Assembly: GCA_022457155.1 (NCBI GenBank)
Contig: JAJGOT010000317.1
Coordinates: forward strand, 558,001-622,000
Length of the DNA: 64,000 nucleotides
Direction: 5' to 3'
From: Cladopsammia gracilis
Lineage: Eukaryota; Cnidaria; Anthozoa; Scleractinia; Dendrophylliidae
How positions within the stretch are numbered: the first letter of the stretch is position 1; each line of letters opens with the position of its first letter. A program made the translations under genes and the position numbers. The notes under the pieces were generated by a model. It did no database searches and was not told where the DNA came from. It saw only the letters and a program-made list of their open reading frames with translations. Positions 33,229-44,526 of this stretch are shown here, piece by piece.

Positions 33229-34501
33229 TTGAAATGGCTTGACGATATCAACAACCTTGTACCACTAACGATTGCTAGACGCTACTTCCATAACAGGAAC
33301 ACGAAGAAACAGTTGCATGTATTTTGCGATAGCAGCACACTTGCCTACGGAGCAGTCGGATATTTAAGAGGGACAGCCGAAAAAGAAACAAACACAGTTC
33401 TTGTTAAGGCTAAACAAGAGTTGCACCCGTAAAACCTCAGACCCTCCCGAGATTGGAACTATTAGCAGCACTATTGGGAGCACAACTATCAAGATACATA
33501 TTAGAAACACTTCAACTTAACGAAAACGAATGCGAAGTAACGTGCTGGAGCGATTCTCAAATCCTACTGTCGTGGCTATCAACAAACAAGAAACTACAAC
33601 GATTCGTTAACACAAGAATTCTCAGGATAAAAGAAATCATATCTCCGAAGAGATGGAGATTTTGCCCAACAACCATGAACCCAGCAGACTTACTAACTCG
33701 CGGCCTTGATACTAAAGCATTCAACAACAACCAAAAGCTATGGTTTGAAGGACCCCCATGGCTCAAAGAACCTGAAGAGAAGTGGCCAAAGGACCAAAAG
33801 TATTTAATAACTCCTGTTAATGAAGAAAAAGAAATCTCCCAGATGAAAATCTCAACTAAAACTCAAGAACTTCCCAGCAAATTGAACCTTATTGATCTCG
33901 CGAGTTACAGCACCTTTAATCGGGCAGTTAGGGCAGTAGCCCTCATCATTGTCTGCACAAGAAAGTGGAATAAGAAAGCAGTAGATCTCAATATCACAGC
34001 AGAAACAATGACAGAAGCAAAAAACCTGTTATTGACAACAACACAAGATAAATTTTACCCGGAAGAAAAGATGTATTTGCAGAATAAGCCCAAAACAAAG
34101 CAACCAAGCCTAGTATATCAGTTATATCTATATCTTGACAACGCCAACCTTGTCTGTTGTCGCGGAAGACTCCAATATACCGAACTTCCTAAAGACACAA
34201 AATTTCCAATTCTATTACCAAAAGAAAGCTTCTTGACCACACTCATTGTCAGAAGCATGCACGAAAAGGTGATGCACAACGGTGTATGTGAAACGCTTAC
34301 TCAACTAAGACAAACATACTGGATTCCCCAAGGTAAAGATGGATTGATCAGATCCACGAAGGTAAAAATAACCCCATTGAAGTGCGTGATGACTGCGATA
34401 GCGTCGATGATACTGAGCAAGAAGAAGAAAAGAAATCTGAAACACAGAGCCGCCCCACTCGACGTGCTGCTCAGCAGGCCATGCAGAAAATAAAAGAACA
34501 A
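33229..34501 (+). pseudogene. BEL/Pao pol: RNase H and integrase N-terminus, integrase core deleted
   Basis: Past the TGA the same frame continues with HVFCDSSTLAYGAVGYL, an RNase H active-site region. A stop and shift near 33432-33450 precede the long segment 33453-34493 with SDSQILLSWL and RFVNTRI. The integrase zinc-binding region follows (HEKVMHNGVCETLTQLRQTYW, near 34260-34325). Right after TYWIPQ the sequence jumps to an acidic and basic tail (QEEEKKSETQSRPTRRAA in another frame) that fits the end of pol. About 200-300 residues with the catalytic integrase core are therefore absent, most simply by internal deletion near 34330-34380. Confidence 0.8.
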
Positions 34502-34587
34502 TTACAATAATTTAATGAAATACTAATTAACTGTACTTATTGTTTAACCCTGGATTTAACGCTGTAATTATTGTCGGCCCGGGAGAG

Positions 34588-34711
34588 TGTCGTAAATCTA
34601 TGATTGTAATTACTGTTATGACGTCCCAATTACGCGCGAGCGTAGTGTCTATCTCTTGAATAAAGTGACTTGAACCGAGACCTTCAATCTTATATTGCCA
34701 TAGTCGCAATA
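34588..34711 (+). repeat. 3' LTR
   Basis: Same length as the 5' LTR and about 97-98% identical by eye. It is preceded by a short purine tract gggagag (34581-34587), the likely plus-strand primer site. Confidence 0.9.
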
Positions 34712-35074
34712 GCTGGAGCCATAATTGTTGCTAAAAATGAAACAATATCACAAATTAACTTTGTGGAAAACATTAGAGATTAAAAGCAAATTCCCAGGCT
34801 TATCTACCGGTAAATGCTGGAATCTGAAAGTGTGTAGAATTTGCAAATAACATGATTTAAATACCAGCATGTCATTTCAACCTTGTACTACAAGCTACAA
34901 ATGTAATGGTAATGCAATATTGTGGTAAGCTTACGTTTTTATAAACACAGTTCAAAATAATTGAAAAATGAACAACTTCAAATGCAAAGAAAAAACGGAA
35001 CATCACTTTCACAATGTCCAGTTTGGAAAAAAAAAGAAAAGAAAGGAAAAAGAAAATTAAAATAAATAGGACGT

Positions 35075-35135
35075 CCCGCCAGGATTCAAACCTGGGTTCA
35101 TTGGCACTGGGGTGCAATACTTAAATTATTATTGA
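35075..35135 (-). other. Possible tRNA-like 3' half
   Basis: On the minus strand ggtttgaatcctgg followed by cgggacgtcc resembles a tRNA B box and acceptor 3' side. No matching A box or stable cloverleaf could be assembled, so it is at most a tRNA pseudogene or SINE piece. Confidence 0.3.
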
Positions 35136-35178
35136 ATCAACAACATCAACAACATGCTTTAAAAGAAATGTTTACAGC

Positions 35179-35248
35179 CTAGTGAGTGAGTGAGTGAGTG
35201 AGTGAGTGAGTGAGTGAGTGAGTGAGTGAGTGAGTGAGTGAGTGAGTG
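35179..35248. repeat. (AGTG)n microsatellite
   Basis: About 17 perfect tetranucleotide units. Confidence 0.95.
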
Positions 35249-35860
35249 AAAATTTGCATATTTGCCACCATCTGCAATAGCCCATTCATTACACTTTGCA
35301 TATCTACGAGTTAAAAACAATAACTTTCCTTAAGTGTTGTTGGCATAGGAGTTGCTACAATGTACTTGTTACTACTCTCACTCCAAGCAATAATAATCAC
35401 TCACTTGCAAGAGTAATGACAATTCATCTGGGCATGTTGTGGTTTGAATATTTTTGGTGGTGGGGGGAGGTCAATATTTTCAAACCAGTTTGATTTTCAT
35501 GTTCATGTTAAACAAATCTCACCTCCCATTAAGACACAAACAGTCCTCTGAAAAATTATTGCTGGCAGCAACAGTTGTGATGGAGTGAAGCTAAAAAACA
35601 ATCAAGACATGGATAATTACGTGTAAGTACTTTGCAAAGAGTAACTTGCCTTAATACTAAAAGTAGCAACTAAGATATTCCTGTCAAGGATTGTGGATTC
35701 TTAGCTGATTGATAATGGTAATAGGACTGAGTGGAATCCAATTCAGTTGGTAATCATACAAGTGATAAACAGAATCGAACGACCACATAGCAGGAGTCTA
35801 ATTTGTTAGTCACAAGTATGATTACAGACAGAATAAGAATAAAGTCCTGTTACCAATATA

Positions 35861-36343
35861 CAGTCAAACCTGTATTAAGTGGACCCCATATTAAGCAGAC
35901 ACCCTCTATTAAGTGGACACCAGCTTGGGTCCTGAAATTTTCTTCCCATATTTACTGTAAATCAAACCTGTATTCAGCGGTCCCCTCTATTAAACAGACA
36001 CATACACCCAAGTAAGGTCTGTATTAAGCGGACATTTCAAGTGTTTTTAGAATTTAGAATGCATAATTTTGTTTATTAAAATGTGGGATTACCGTCTACT
36101 TCTAAAAGCCTGATTTCAAGTAAAAAGTAATTCAACTTGATACAGACAGTTGTGACCTAGGTTTATGAATTAAAAATGTAATGAAATCAGTATGTGTGGG
36201 TATAATAAATATGGAGATCTAAGAGAAATTAATGATTAACTATTATTGAGCAATGTATCAGAACATGTATCAAGCAGACAACCTGTACTGAGTGGACACT
36301 AACAAGAGTCCCGAGGGCATCCACTTAATACAGATTTGACTGT
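35861..36343. mobile_element. TIR element with cagtcaaacctg ends, 483 bp
   Basis: TA-flanked inverted ends cagtcaaacctg and cagatttgactg. Inside, motifs 'tattaagtggacac' and 'ttaagcggacatt' repeat near both ends. It belongs to the same broad group as the sequences at 164, 5190 and 60466. Confidence 0.75.
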
Positions 36344-36409
36344 ATAATTACTAGAAGAAATTCAAGAGAATAACTTGAAGAAAGGCTTTTTATCAATAGA
36401 AAGCATTAA

Positions 36410-37130
36410 GGTTACAGTGTACCTTCAGATCGAAAATTTATTGAAAATTTTTTTTTGACGTTAAAATAAAGTTTACAGGATGAACTTTCATCCAAAAAAA
36501 AAAATTATCGAAAAATAGTGAAAATTGACGGAGAAATGACGGTATAACTTTTGTGGGCGGAGTTTGTTTATTAAGCGATATGTTTTTTTAAGCGCCGTTT
36601 TCTCAAAGTTAATTTTTCGCTTGTTGGGGACACTTTAAAGAGCTACAACTCAAAGGGAATTTGTTCGATTTTCCTCAAATTTGGACAGAGACTAGGCTAA
36701 CATATAATCAACAAAAACGTGTCGGCGAATTTTTAAATTCCGAAAACTTTTTCGTCAAGAGCCATTTCCGTGCGATCATTCCAATTTTTTTTCTCCTCTT
36801 TTCGAAAATATTCTGTAACTTTTCACTGCAATTGAATATGGGAAATCGCCGACACGTTTTTTTAGCGCTTCGTGTCCGGAAACCCGAGAACAAATCAAAT
36901 TAGCAAAATATAATAATCGCTTTGAGTTATAGCGTTTTAAAGCTGATTCGGACGTTCGAATTTAGACGTCGTAAAAAATTCGACAATTCATTTTATTACC
37001 AAATGGTTTCCATATTTAGATAGCCAGCTCTATAAGCTTTAATTTGATATCTGGGTTTAGGTATATTAAGTGTAATCTTAAGACGCTAGAGCTGTTATAC
37101 TGGAGACACCCCCGAAGGTACACTGTAACC
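36410..37130. mobile_element. 721-bp TTAA-flanked TIR element, copy 2
   Basis: Flanked by TTAA at 36406-36409 and 37131-37134, with the same ends as the copy at 9635-10353 but in the opposite orientation. The small 61-residue frame at 36708-36893 (minus) is conserved with about three substitutions. The two copies are similar enough to suggest recent activity. Confidence 0.9.
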
Positions 37131-37676
37131 TTAATAAAATAATTTCATCACTGCAAAACTAGCATTGAAATGTGCAGAAAATTATGTGATGCGATTGGTC
37201 CATTTAGCCTTAAACTTTAAATATGATTGGCTCATGAAACTGTCCAATTACATTATCTCATTACAAAGTTCTTTACAAGTACATTAGAGTAAAATACATT
37301 TGAGGAAATTGTAATAGTTATGATTAGTTTGTAAGTTACGGTAAATCTTATGGCCAGAGTGTTTTATTAAACCACTGGATGGATTTGTGGGATTGTATTC
37401 TGTTAGCAGTGTCCTGCTATATGAGTGAGTGCAAACTAGGCCTTGTTCTTTTACCCAATACCCAAGAACTTAGGACTTAGAATCAATTACACCCAAATAG
37501 ATTACAATTACACCCACATTCAAGCACTGCAAAGCTACGCAATATACAAGCTTGCCCTGTATTCTGTAACCACTCTGGCCATTTTCTTTAATTAACTTTT
37601 AAATGACCGATGTCCATTGATTCCCTGGGGATGGTGTGCGGTTAGGAACCTGATCAGATGGAAAAAATTTGAGTGA

Positions 37677-37807
37677 GGTGTGGGATTGCAGAAAATTGGT
37701 TCTATTCTTTTCAATTCTTTTTAGAACGAGGCATTGAGACAATGAGCTCTATTCTTATTCAATGAGATGCAAATTAGTATATTCTAATTTTCTGCAATCC
37801 CGCACCT
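37677..37807. mobile_element. 131-bp MITE
   Basis: aggtgtgggattgcagaaaa is mirrored by aattttctgcaatcccgcacctt, with attcttttcaattcttttt / attcttattcaatgaga in the middle. Confidence 0.75.
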
Positions 37808-37835
37808 TGGAGAAATATTTGGTGTGGGAGAAATA

Positions 37836-37999
37836 GGCCATTTCCGAGTTGCCTTTAGCCTCTCTATCAAAGTGAGGCTAGGTGCGAAACTTTTCATATG
37901 AAAATGAGTTTTCATTCACATGTAAATAAGCTTTATTTGCATGTGATTCGCACCTAGCCTCGCTTTGATAGAGAGGTTAAAGGCAACTCGGAAATGGCC
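37836..37999. mobile_element. 164-bp MITE with long perfect arms
   Basis: TA-flanked ends ggccatttccgagttgcct are mirrored, and the match continues for about 57 bp through the ggctaggtgcgaa block. It lies one base from the target duplication of the foldback element. Confidence 0.85.
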
Positions 38000-38007
38000 T
38001 ATTCAAG

Positions 38008-39952
38008 CACAGGTGAACCAAGCACAATATGCGAGTAGGGAAACTGGGTACTAGAATTGAGCTTTGTTTAGCTTTGTTTTGCTTTGCAACATTTGCGAAA
38101 ATTTCTGCACGAAATTTATAACTTTTCTCTTAAAAAGTGCAAATAAAGTTTGAAATAAAGTGTTAACATTTAACCTGGTGTCTTTGTTTGTTCATTGGGT
38201 CCCTCCATGGCCTGTATTTGAGTATTTGCTTCCATGCGCTACATCATGTATAAATATAAGACAAGGTTGGAAAGTATTTTGGTCGAGTCGACGAGGCCGC
38301 GCAAGAAAACGCGGTCGATGAAAAGCAAGAAAAACACACATTGTCCCTCTATCCCCGTATTAAACAAGATCGATAGTTGTGCCAACTTTTTCCGTAGTTT
38401 TATTGCCAAGAACTCACATTTCCGAGACGCAGCCCAACGCCGAACTTCACCATCTCGCTCGACGATGGCGACCATTAGCCGTGAGGACGAAAAGTGGCTA
38501 CAACCTCGATCCCGCGAGAAGATTTTCTCCCCCACTACCGGTACGCACCGCCGACCATTTCACCACGCGCCTCCACCGGGTAAGTAAACTTTTCGCAGCA
38601 GTGAAAACCCCTTGAATAAAAATGGCGGGTCTTCAAAGGTTTACACGGAGAATGCTAAGTTGAAGTTTGATCCGTTGCTTTCGTTTACCGAAACTTTCCT
38701 CTCTGGGTAAGTAAGATATTGTCTTAAACTTGTTCTGGAAGAAATAGGAAGCCGGCAGACATCTCAGGGGGGCTGTAAAAAATAATGTTCAGGACATTTT
38801 ATCTTAACATCTATGCGATCGATCGCCGCTAAACTACAGATGCAGATGTTTGCATGAAAACAAAATTATTTTCAGCCTCTACCGCAAATTTGAAGCCCCT
38901 AAATTACAACATTTTCATCTTTTGATATGTTTCGAAAAGTCGGCTATCGACTATAATTCTTAAAAGAAATATAAACAAGCGATTTCTGACATTGAGTTTC
39001 CTCTGAAAACTTTGAATTTTCGCCATGTTTTGCCACAATATCAGTGATGCACTATTTTGCTTAACGTAGCTTATTCAACAGTCAATGTTTTCGTGAACAG
39101 TGTACGACCTTATCAGATAATAATAAATAGGATGAGCTAATTATAACAACTCTATTGAGCACGTAAGTTTTTACCTCGCTATATCGATCTCTTCCGAAGG
39201 AAGGAACTGATGTGAAGAAAACGCTGTACTGTTAAAAACCACACAACATAACCTTTGTTTTGATCCAACTCTGCTTTATCAAAAAACCTTCGCTAAAACC
39301 TTCGGCCTGACAAATACACAAAGCTGAGTTGCAAACTTCGCCATTTCAAGGGGTTTTCACTGCTGCGAAAAGTTTACTTACCCGGTGGAGGCGCGTGGTG
39401 AAATGGTCGGCGGTGCGTACCGGTAGTGGGGGAGAAAATCTTCTCGCGGGATCGAGGTTGTAGCCACTTTTCGTCCTCACGGCTAATGGCCGCCATCGTC
39501 GAGCGAGATGGTGAAGTTCGGCGTTGGGCTGCGTCTCGGAAATGTGAGTTCTTGGCAATAAAACTACGGAAAAAGTTGGCACAACTATCGATCTTGTTTA
39601 ATACGGGGATAGAGGGACAATGTGTGTTTTTCTTGCTTTTCATCGACCGCGTTTTCTTGCGCGGCCTCGTCGACTCGACCAAAATACTTTCCAACCTTGT
39701 CTTATATTTATACATGATGTAGCGCATGGAAGCAAATACTCAAATACAGGCCATGGAGGGACCCAATGAACAAACAAAGACACCAGGTTACATGTTAACA
39801 CTTTATTTCAAACTTTATTTGCACTTTTTAAGAGAAAAGTTATAAATTTCGTGCAGAAATTTTCGCAAATGTTGCAAAGCAAAACAAAGCTAAACAAAGC
39901 CAATTCTAGTACCCAGTTTCCCTACTCGCATATTGTGCTTGGTTCACCTGTG
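38008..39952. mobile_element. 1.9-kb foldback element with arms of about 620 bp
   Basis: Left arm (38008 to about 38632) and right arm (about 39336 to 39952) are almost identical inverses. The 78-residue frames in each arm are identical and the 117-residue frames differ at one residue. The 7-bp direct repeat ATTCAAG flanks the element (38001-38007 and 39953-39959). Each arm carries an ATG frame (MATISREDEKWLQPRSR or the A-variant) that runs into ccaccggGTAAGT, a strong splice donor. Each arm also contains caaataaagtttgaaataaa upstream. The loop (38640-39330) has no known gene. Foldback transposon is the best reading; head-to-head duplicated first exons of a gene is the alternative. Confidence 0.65.
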
Positions 39953-39959
39953 ATTCAAG

Positions 39960-41539
39960 TCGCAAATTTAGATACGCGAAACAAATTAAAAGCAGGCATA
40001 AAATAACGAAGTGTGTGAACGTTGGTCATAAAAGTCGTTATATAGAATCCTTTCACACATGTGAGGTACACGCAAAAGATAATTTTTGTTACCTCATCTT
40101 TATTGAGAGTCACACTAAGAGAAGAATTCAGCGGCAAAATAACCTCCTCGTCTCTCTTTCCCCCGAAAACAAAGTGACCATAAATATATTTTCAAGTTAA
40201 CGGAGAAACAAATACGAGTTTAAACCCTAAACCATTTGATTCTCTTTTACTTACAATATTTTATGACAGCAATATTGACTGAGCCTTGACAAGTCACCAT
40301 TTGCACACAATCAGTCTTGCGGAGTTTTTGACCTATTTCGTCCGCCATCTTGGATCCGAAGCGGTAGGGCCTGGGACTGACTCATGTAGTTAAGCTTACT
40401 ACGTTATGTACGGGGATTTGAAAAGTGATGAGGTGGGGGACATCCATGCAATCTCATGCAAGGGAAAATGCCAGGAAAAACGTACACCCTGGCCTGCAAA
40501 GAGGAACTCAAAGAAAAAAAATCATGCAAAAAAAACCTCCCTGATTCTTCTTTCAAGTCTTTTACACCAGCACCGACTTCGCCAAAGACTAGATCCTATA
40601 TGCTGTGTTTCTCTTTCAGCATGGTTTTGTCCATGCGTTTGAATGTTTACATTGGCTTGCCATGTACATTTTTCTTTGCGAGATACCATTGTGACAACTT
40701 GGGACGGCTTGTTTCCCGCAACACGTGATGTGGCACGTGTCAGATGCGGGTGACAAGTTGGTTCCAAGGTACGGAACTTTATATTGTGTACGGCGGGGTC
40801 ATTGTGCAATCAATTTACGACTGCATTCTTGTAGTCCTTCTTAGTTTGCCAGAAGCAACACCGCGCTGACGAGCCCCAAAGGGCAAAACAGCTGTCCGCG
40901 GTTGCTACCCTGCTTTATCGGTTTCTGTCGTATTGGTGTCTCGCAAAGTCTACTTTTTTACGTAGTCAGATCAGCCTTGCAGTTTGTCGGTTATGTTTGT
41001 TCATTATTTTTGGCTGATTAGGTCTTTCTTAGATCCTACGTATCCTTTACAGCATTATCGTTTGCGGTCTTTTGTAGATTTGAGTACTAGTTCGTGCTTC
41101 CTTTATCAATAAAGTCATATTGATTCTAGGAAAATGCATGCCCTTAAATTAATCCATCTGTTGTGTATCCCAATTGAAGGACGAAAAATGGAATTTCTGG
41201 CGATTGAGTGGCTACGAATCAGAGCCTGAAATGTAATATTTCTGCGGCACGGGAGCAATAGGGCCTGGGTCCTGTTAGATGATGGTGCATCATGGGTAGT
41301 ACTGTGGGGTATATAAGTTTTGTATAGCAGGCGGAGGATCATTCTAGGCCGACACCGCTTTTCACTCACTTTATCAATTATTTTGTCTTTAAATGAAAGA
41401 AAGAATAGGATATGCAACTTAGAGCATTAATTTTGAGCCTCGTAGGATGGGCCGTTTTGGAGCTTGGGCCTTGGTTCCTACTCAGATTTCCTGTCAATTT
41501 TTCCACAAGGGTTTTTTTTAAGGAAGGTTTTTTTCTGTT

Positions 41540-41572
<33 letters not shown>

Positions 41573-41685
41573 TTAAGGCAGGTTTTTTCTGGCCTTCGTC
41601 TAACCACAGAGAGATTGTGCGTGGTTGCTCAGCTCCGTTTAGGTGTTTCACCTGTGATGGTGATTATTGGATAACATAGTTATCG
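39960..41685. other. No gene; includes a poly(T) run at 41540-41575
   Basis: Several short frames, none with recognised domains. A T-rich run with over 20 consecutive T ends near 41574. A CpG-rich patch with gccgccatcttggatccg near 40340 may be a repeat end. Confidence 0.4.
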
Positions 41686-41694
41686 ATAGTTATT

Positions 41695-41810
41695 GTATAC
41701 TGTATATTGTGTATTAAGGCTCAGTGTAGCACTATTTGCTGTAAATAGTCCCGGTGCTCGGCCGAAACCTGCAAAATAAACCTATTGGTATATATTTACT
41801 GTCTTTTTTG
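41695..41810 (+). repeat. Possible Penelope-like 3' tail
   Basis: gtcccggtgctcggccgaaacctgcaaaataaacc is similar in style to the tails of Penelope-like or other retroelements ('...cggccgaaac...aataaa'). No coding part was found upstream. Confidence 0.35.
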
Positions 41811-42074
41811 TAGTGAAGCCGAAATTATTGCTGCAGCATAGCACGTTATGACTGATATCATCTTGGTGAAGTATTAGTAATACTAGTCTGGGCTGAAGTT
41901 TGAAGTTTACCTTTAACATTTACATATATTTTAAATACAACCTAACTGTCACCTGTGTAGAAGGGTCATCGTAATAACGCGATTTCGGCGAGTTACCGTT
42001 GTTTGGCCGAAATGGCGTTAAATCGACCCGAGGAGCAGGCAAACAACAAAGAATACAACACAGCAACCTTCTTA

Positions 42075-42187
42075 GCCTGTCCCAGGCTCCGAGATAGTGG
42101 GGAACGCGCGAAGTACATATTCCCCCGCGATTTTTTCCTTTTTTTTTACTTCGCGCGTTCCCCACTATCTGGGATCCAGGAACAGGC
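42075..42187. mobile_element. MITE with TIR gcctgt(t/c)ccaggc, copy 1
   Basis: TA-flanked inverted ends with gcctgtcccaggctccgag and a mirrored arm through atagtggggaacgcgcgaagta. Other copies are at 47127-47344 and 49063-49227. The arms after the first 25 bases differ between copies. Confidence 0.85.
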
Positions 42188-42549
42188 TACAACCTTGTGA
42201 AGTGCTTTAATGCTGTAATGCTTTAATGACTTACTCCTAAAAACAGTAAAAACTATACTAGGAGGCCTAAAAGGTAAGCAAATTTAAAATTGGTTTATGT
42301 TTATATTAAGGATTTTTATGTGCGGCAGCACATAAAAATAAACTCCGTTATTTCATTACAAACACCTTTTCACCGAGTTATTTTTTTTGGAATTAATAAC
42401 CGGGTTACTAAAAAATATAACCCAACTGAAACTCACCAAGTGCAGCCGCAGCCATTGTGACGCTTTTTTGAGCGCTCACGCTTGAATAACCCGCCATTGT
42501 AGGTTATTAATATATGCACGATTGTGCGACCATTCTGCCCGATGAACAA

Positions 42550-43700
42550 AAACAAGGGAAACTTGTTTTGACAACTGAAACTGAATAATCATCACGAAGC
42601 ATTATAACAGTCGCGTTAGTTATTAAGTGAAAGCGATGCTTCCGTTTGAAAGCTAGCTGGGTTTCTCTTCGATACGTAGAGGTGAGCTTCTATCGGTTAA
42701 CTTGCAGATAAACATAAGGATCAATCTTTTGCTTATGGACCTTATGTCAATGTTCGTTTTCACTTAACGCAAATTCTTATCCTTCCGATTGTGCTTATAC
42801 TTATGCTTATATCGCTCGTGAAAACCGGGTAACAAAGCACTAGTTAAGTGGATGGCGATAGAATAAACATAAGTTAGTTTTATTTGGCGCCTCATACACT
42901 CCGCAAATAGTATTTCAGTTATGCTTGCGCTTATGCTTATGTCAAGCCCGTTTTCACTGGACATAAGCACTGTTATGCTTCCGCTTATGCTTATGTCGGA
43001 CCCGTTTTCACTGGACATAAGCGCTGTTATGCTTCCGCTTATGCTTCTGCTTATGTCAAGCCCATTTTCAGTGGACATAAGCACTGTTATGCTTCCGCTT
43101 ATGCTTATGCTTATGCTTACGTCGGACCCGTTTTCACTGGACATAAGCACTGTTATGCTTATGTTGTGCTTATGTCGTTAGTGAAAACCAGGCTTTATAA
43201 CTTACTCTTTCCACTTTAATATTACAAAACTAAATTGATTTGTCAGGGAAGTTTCGACTACTGTTATCTATATGATTGTGTTGAGTTCAATATACCTTGT
43301 TTTCTTTTATGAAAACACCGTCAGCTCATTTTATAATAGCTTCAATCGTCATGAGATGGACTTGTTTCCATCCTATACCTTTGTCAATATTCCTTCCTCC
43401 TTCACGCTTCGTTCTTCAAATGAAACATCCGTTTGATTCTTACCAAGTTTTTAATCAGAAATAATTCATGATGAATGCATGCTTTTATTTAATTTGTCAA
43501 CGAAGCATGTCTGCATCTGTCTGCATTGATCGTGACGAGATAAAAGTTGTATCCATAATTTGGACAGTTTCTGTTCGCTTTTAGAGAAATCTTTGAATTC
43601 GATTTAAACACCCTTTGTCGTTTCTTTTGTGGTTTTCCTTGATGTCGGTTCACAGAAACCATGCAGACTTAGTTCAACAAACAGGACCAATGATCTTTCT
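42550..43700. repeat. Composite repeat, copy 1, with cttatg array
   Basis: Shares flanks with 46410-48180: aagggaaacttgttttgaca at the left, then cataagc/gcttatg arrays, then ttataacttactctttc to cagacttagttcaacaaacaggacc at the right. Four ccgttttcactggacataagca units form a minisatellite at 42945-43150. The segment at about 42690-42905 is inverted relative to copy 2. Confidence 0.75.
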
Positions 43701-43847
43701 TACGTGATGAGAAGAGTACACTGTCCATTTATGCCGACAATAAACAAATATTTTACGGAACCAAAATCACCATACAGCATTTATCACACCTCCCGATAGG
43801 CCCCTTGCGCGCCTACTTTGGGTAAATCGAGATTTTCTCGGAATTAG

Positions 43848-44110
43848 GTGTTTTCACTTACGTCATATCAAAATTCAGAAGCATTAAAAGGAAGATTTTG
43901 ATTCCAAAATGTTGATAGAATTGCAGGGCGTTTAAAGCTACACATTTGGTCCAACTTTTGACGCGCTATAGCGTTTCGTTCAAGAGTTATAGGCGAACAA
44001 GTTTACACATTTTTAGTAAGTATGGAGCGGCCATCTTGGTACCCCACAATGGCGGCCAAAACTTCAAAGTCTCAATTACACCCAAAATCTCATCACAAAA
44101 TATTGGATTC
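43848..44110. repeat. Partial repeat related to the MITE at 201-373
   Basis: Begins gtgttttcacttacgtca and later contains ggccatcttggtaccccac and ggcggccaaaa, like the start and interior of the first MITE. No right inverted end. Confidence 0.4.
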
Positions 44111-44310
44111 ACTATAAGTTCCATTAAATCTTCTTATAAGCATATATAATGCAAGAATAACTTTCAACTAGACAAGTTCAATTTTGTTTATTTTCACGGC
44201 TTATATGAAATAGCGTGACGAATTACGCGACACATTTAAAATCTTTAAAATTCGGAAGCAAAACATCGTTAAAATCCGAAACCTTTTTCTGAAGGATTGT
44301 AACACTGTTA

Positions 44311-44451
44311 GAGTGATTTTACTTCATCTGTGAAATAGTTAGTAGAATAGTACGCACTATTAGACTATAATTCCATTGTTTCCTTTTGTTTAATTTGGAC
44401 TATCACACACTAATTGTTAGATAGTGTTTCACAGATGAAGAAAAATCACTC
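44311..44451. mobile_element. MITE with TIR gagtgatttta, copy 3
   Basis: The best preserved of three: gagtgattttacttcatctg and the mirrored cagatgaagaaaaatcactc, flanked by TA. Confidence 0.85.
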
Positions 44452-44526
44452 TAGCTAGAAACAGCTTTGTAGTGTGTACAGTTTAGATTTTTTTTTATTT
44501 TTATGACGTCATGTGCAAACCCCCAA

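Larger units (their letters stand above)
28780..34711 (+). mobile_element. BEL/Pao-type LTR retrotransposon, defective
   Basis: Two 124-bp LTRs bound the element, and a 5-bp direct repeat GCTGG lies just outside (28775-28779 and 34712-34716). Inside, in order, are a primer-binding site, a gag with a zinc knuckle, an aspartic protease motif, reverse transcriptase, RNase H and the integrase zinc-binding region. The integrase core is missing, several frames are broken, and a Mutator-like element sits in pol. The order of domains and the DUF1759-like gag indicate BEL/Pao. The element cannot encode a working set of proteins as it stands. Confidence 0.9.

Noticed and set aside
32230..34493. Functional reverse transcriptase / integrase gene
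   Set aside because: A stop codon, frameshifts, an altered catalytic box and a missing integrase core rule out an intact product.
38234..38615. Two intact host genes facing each other (38234-38615 and 39346-39727)
   Set aside because: The two frames are arms of one inverted repeat with a flanking 7-bp duplication, which favours a mobile element. The alternative is kept in the findings.
42764..43150. ORFs with repeated SSENGLDISIS / DPFSLDISTVML units
   Set aside because: They are translations of the cttatg minisatellite on both strands.
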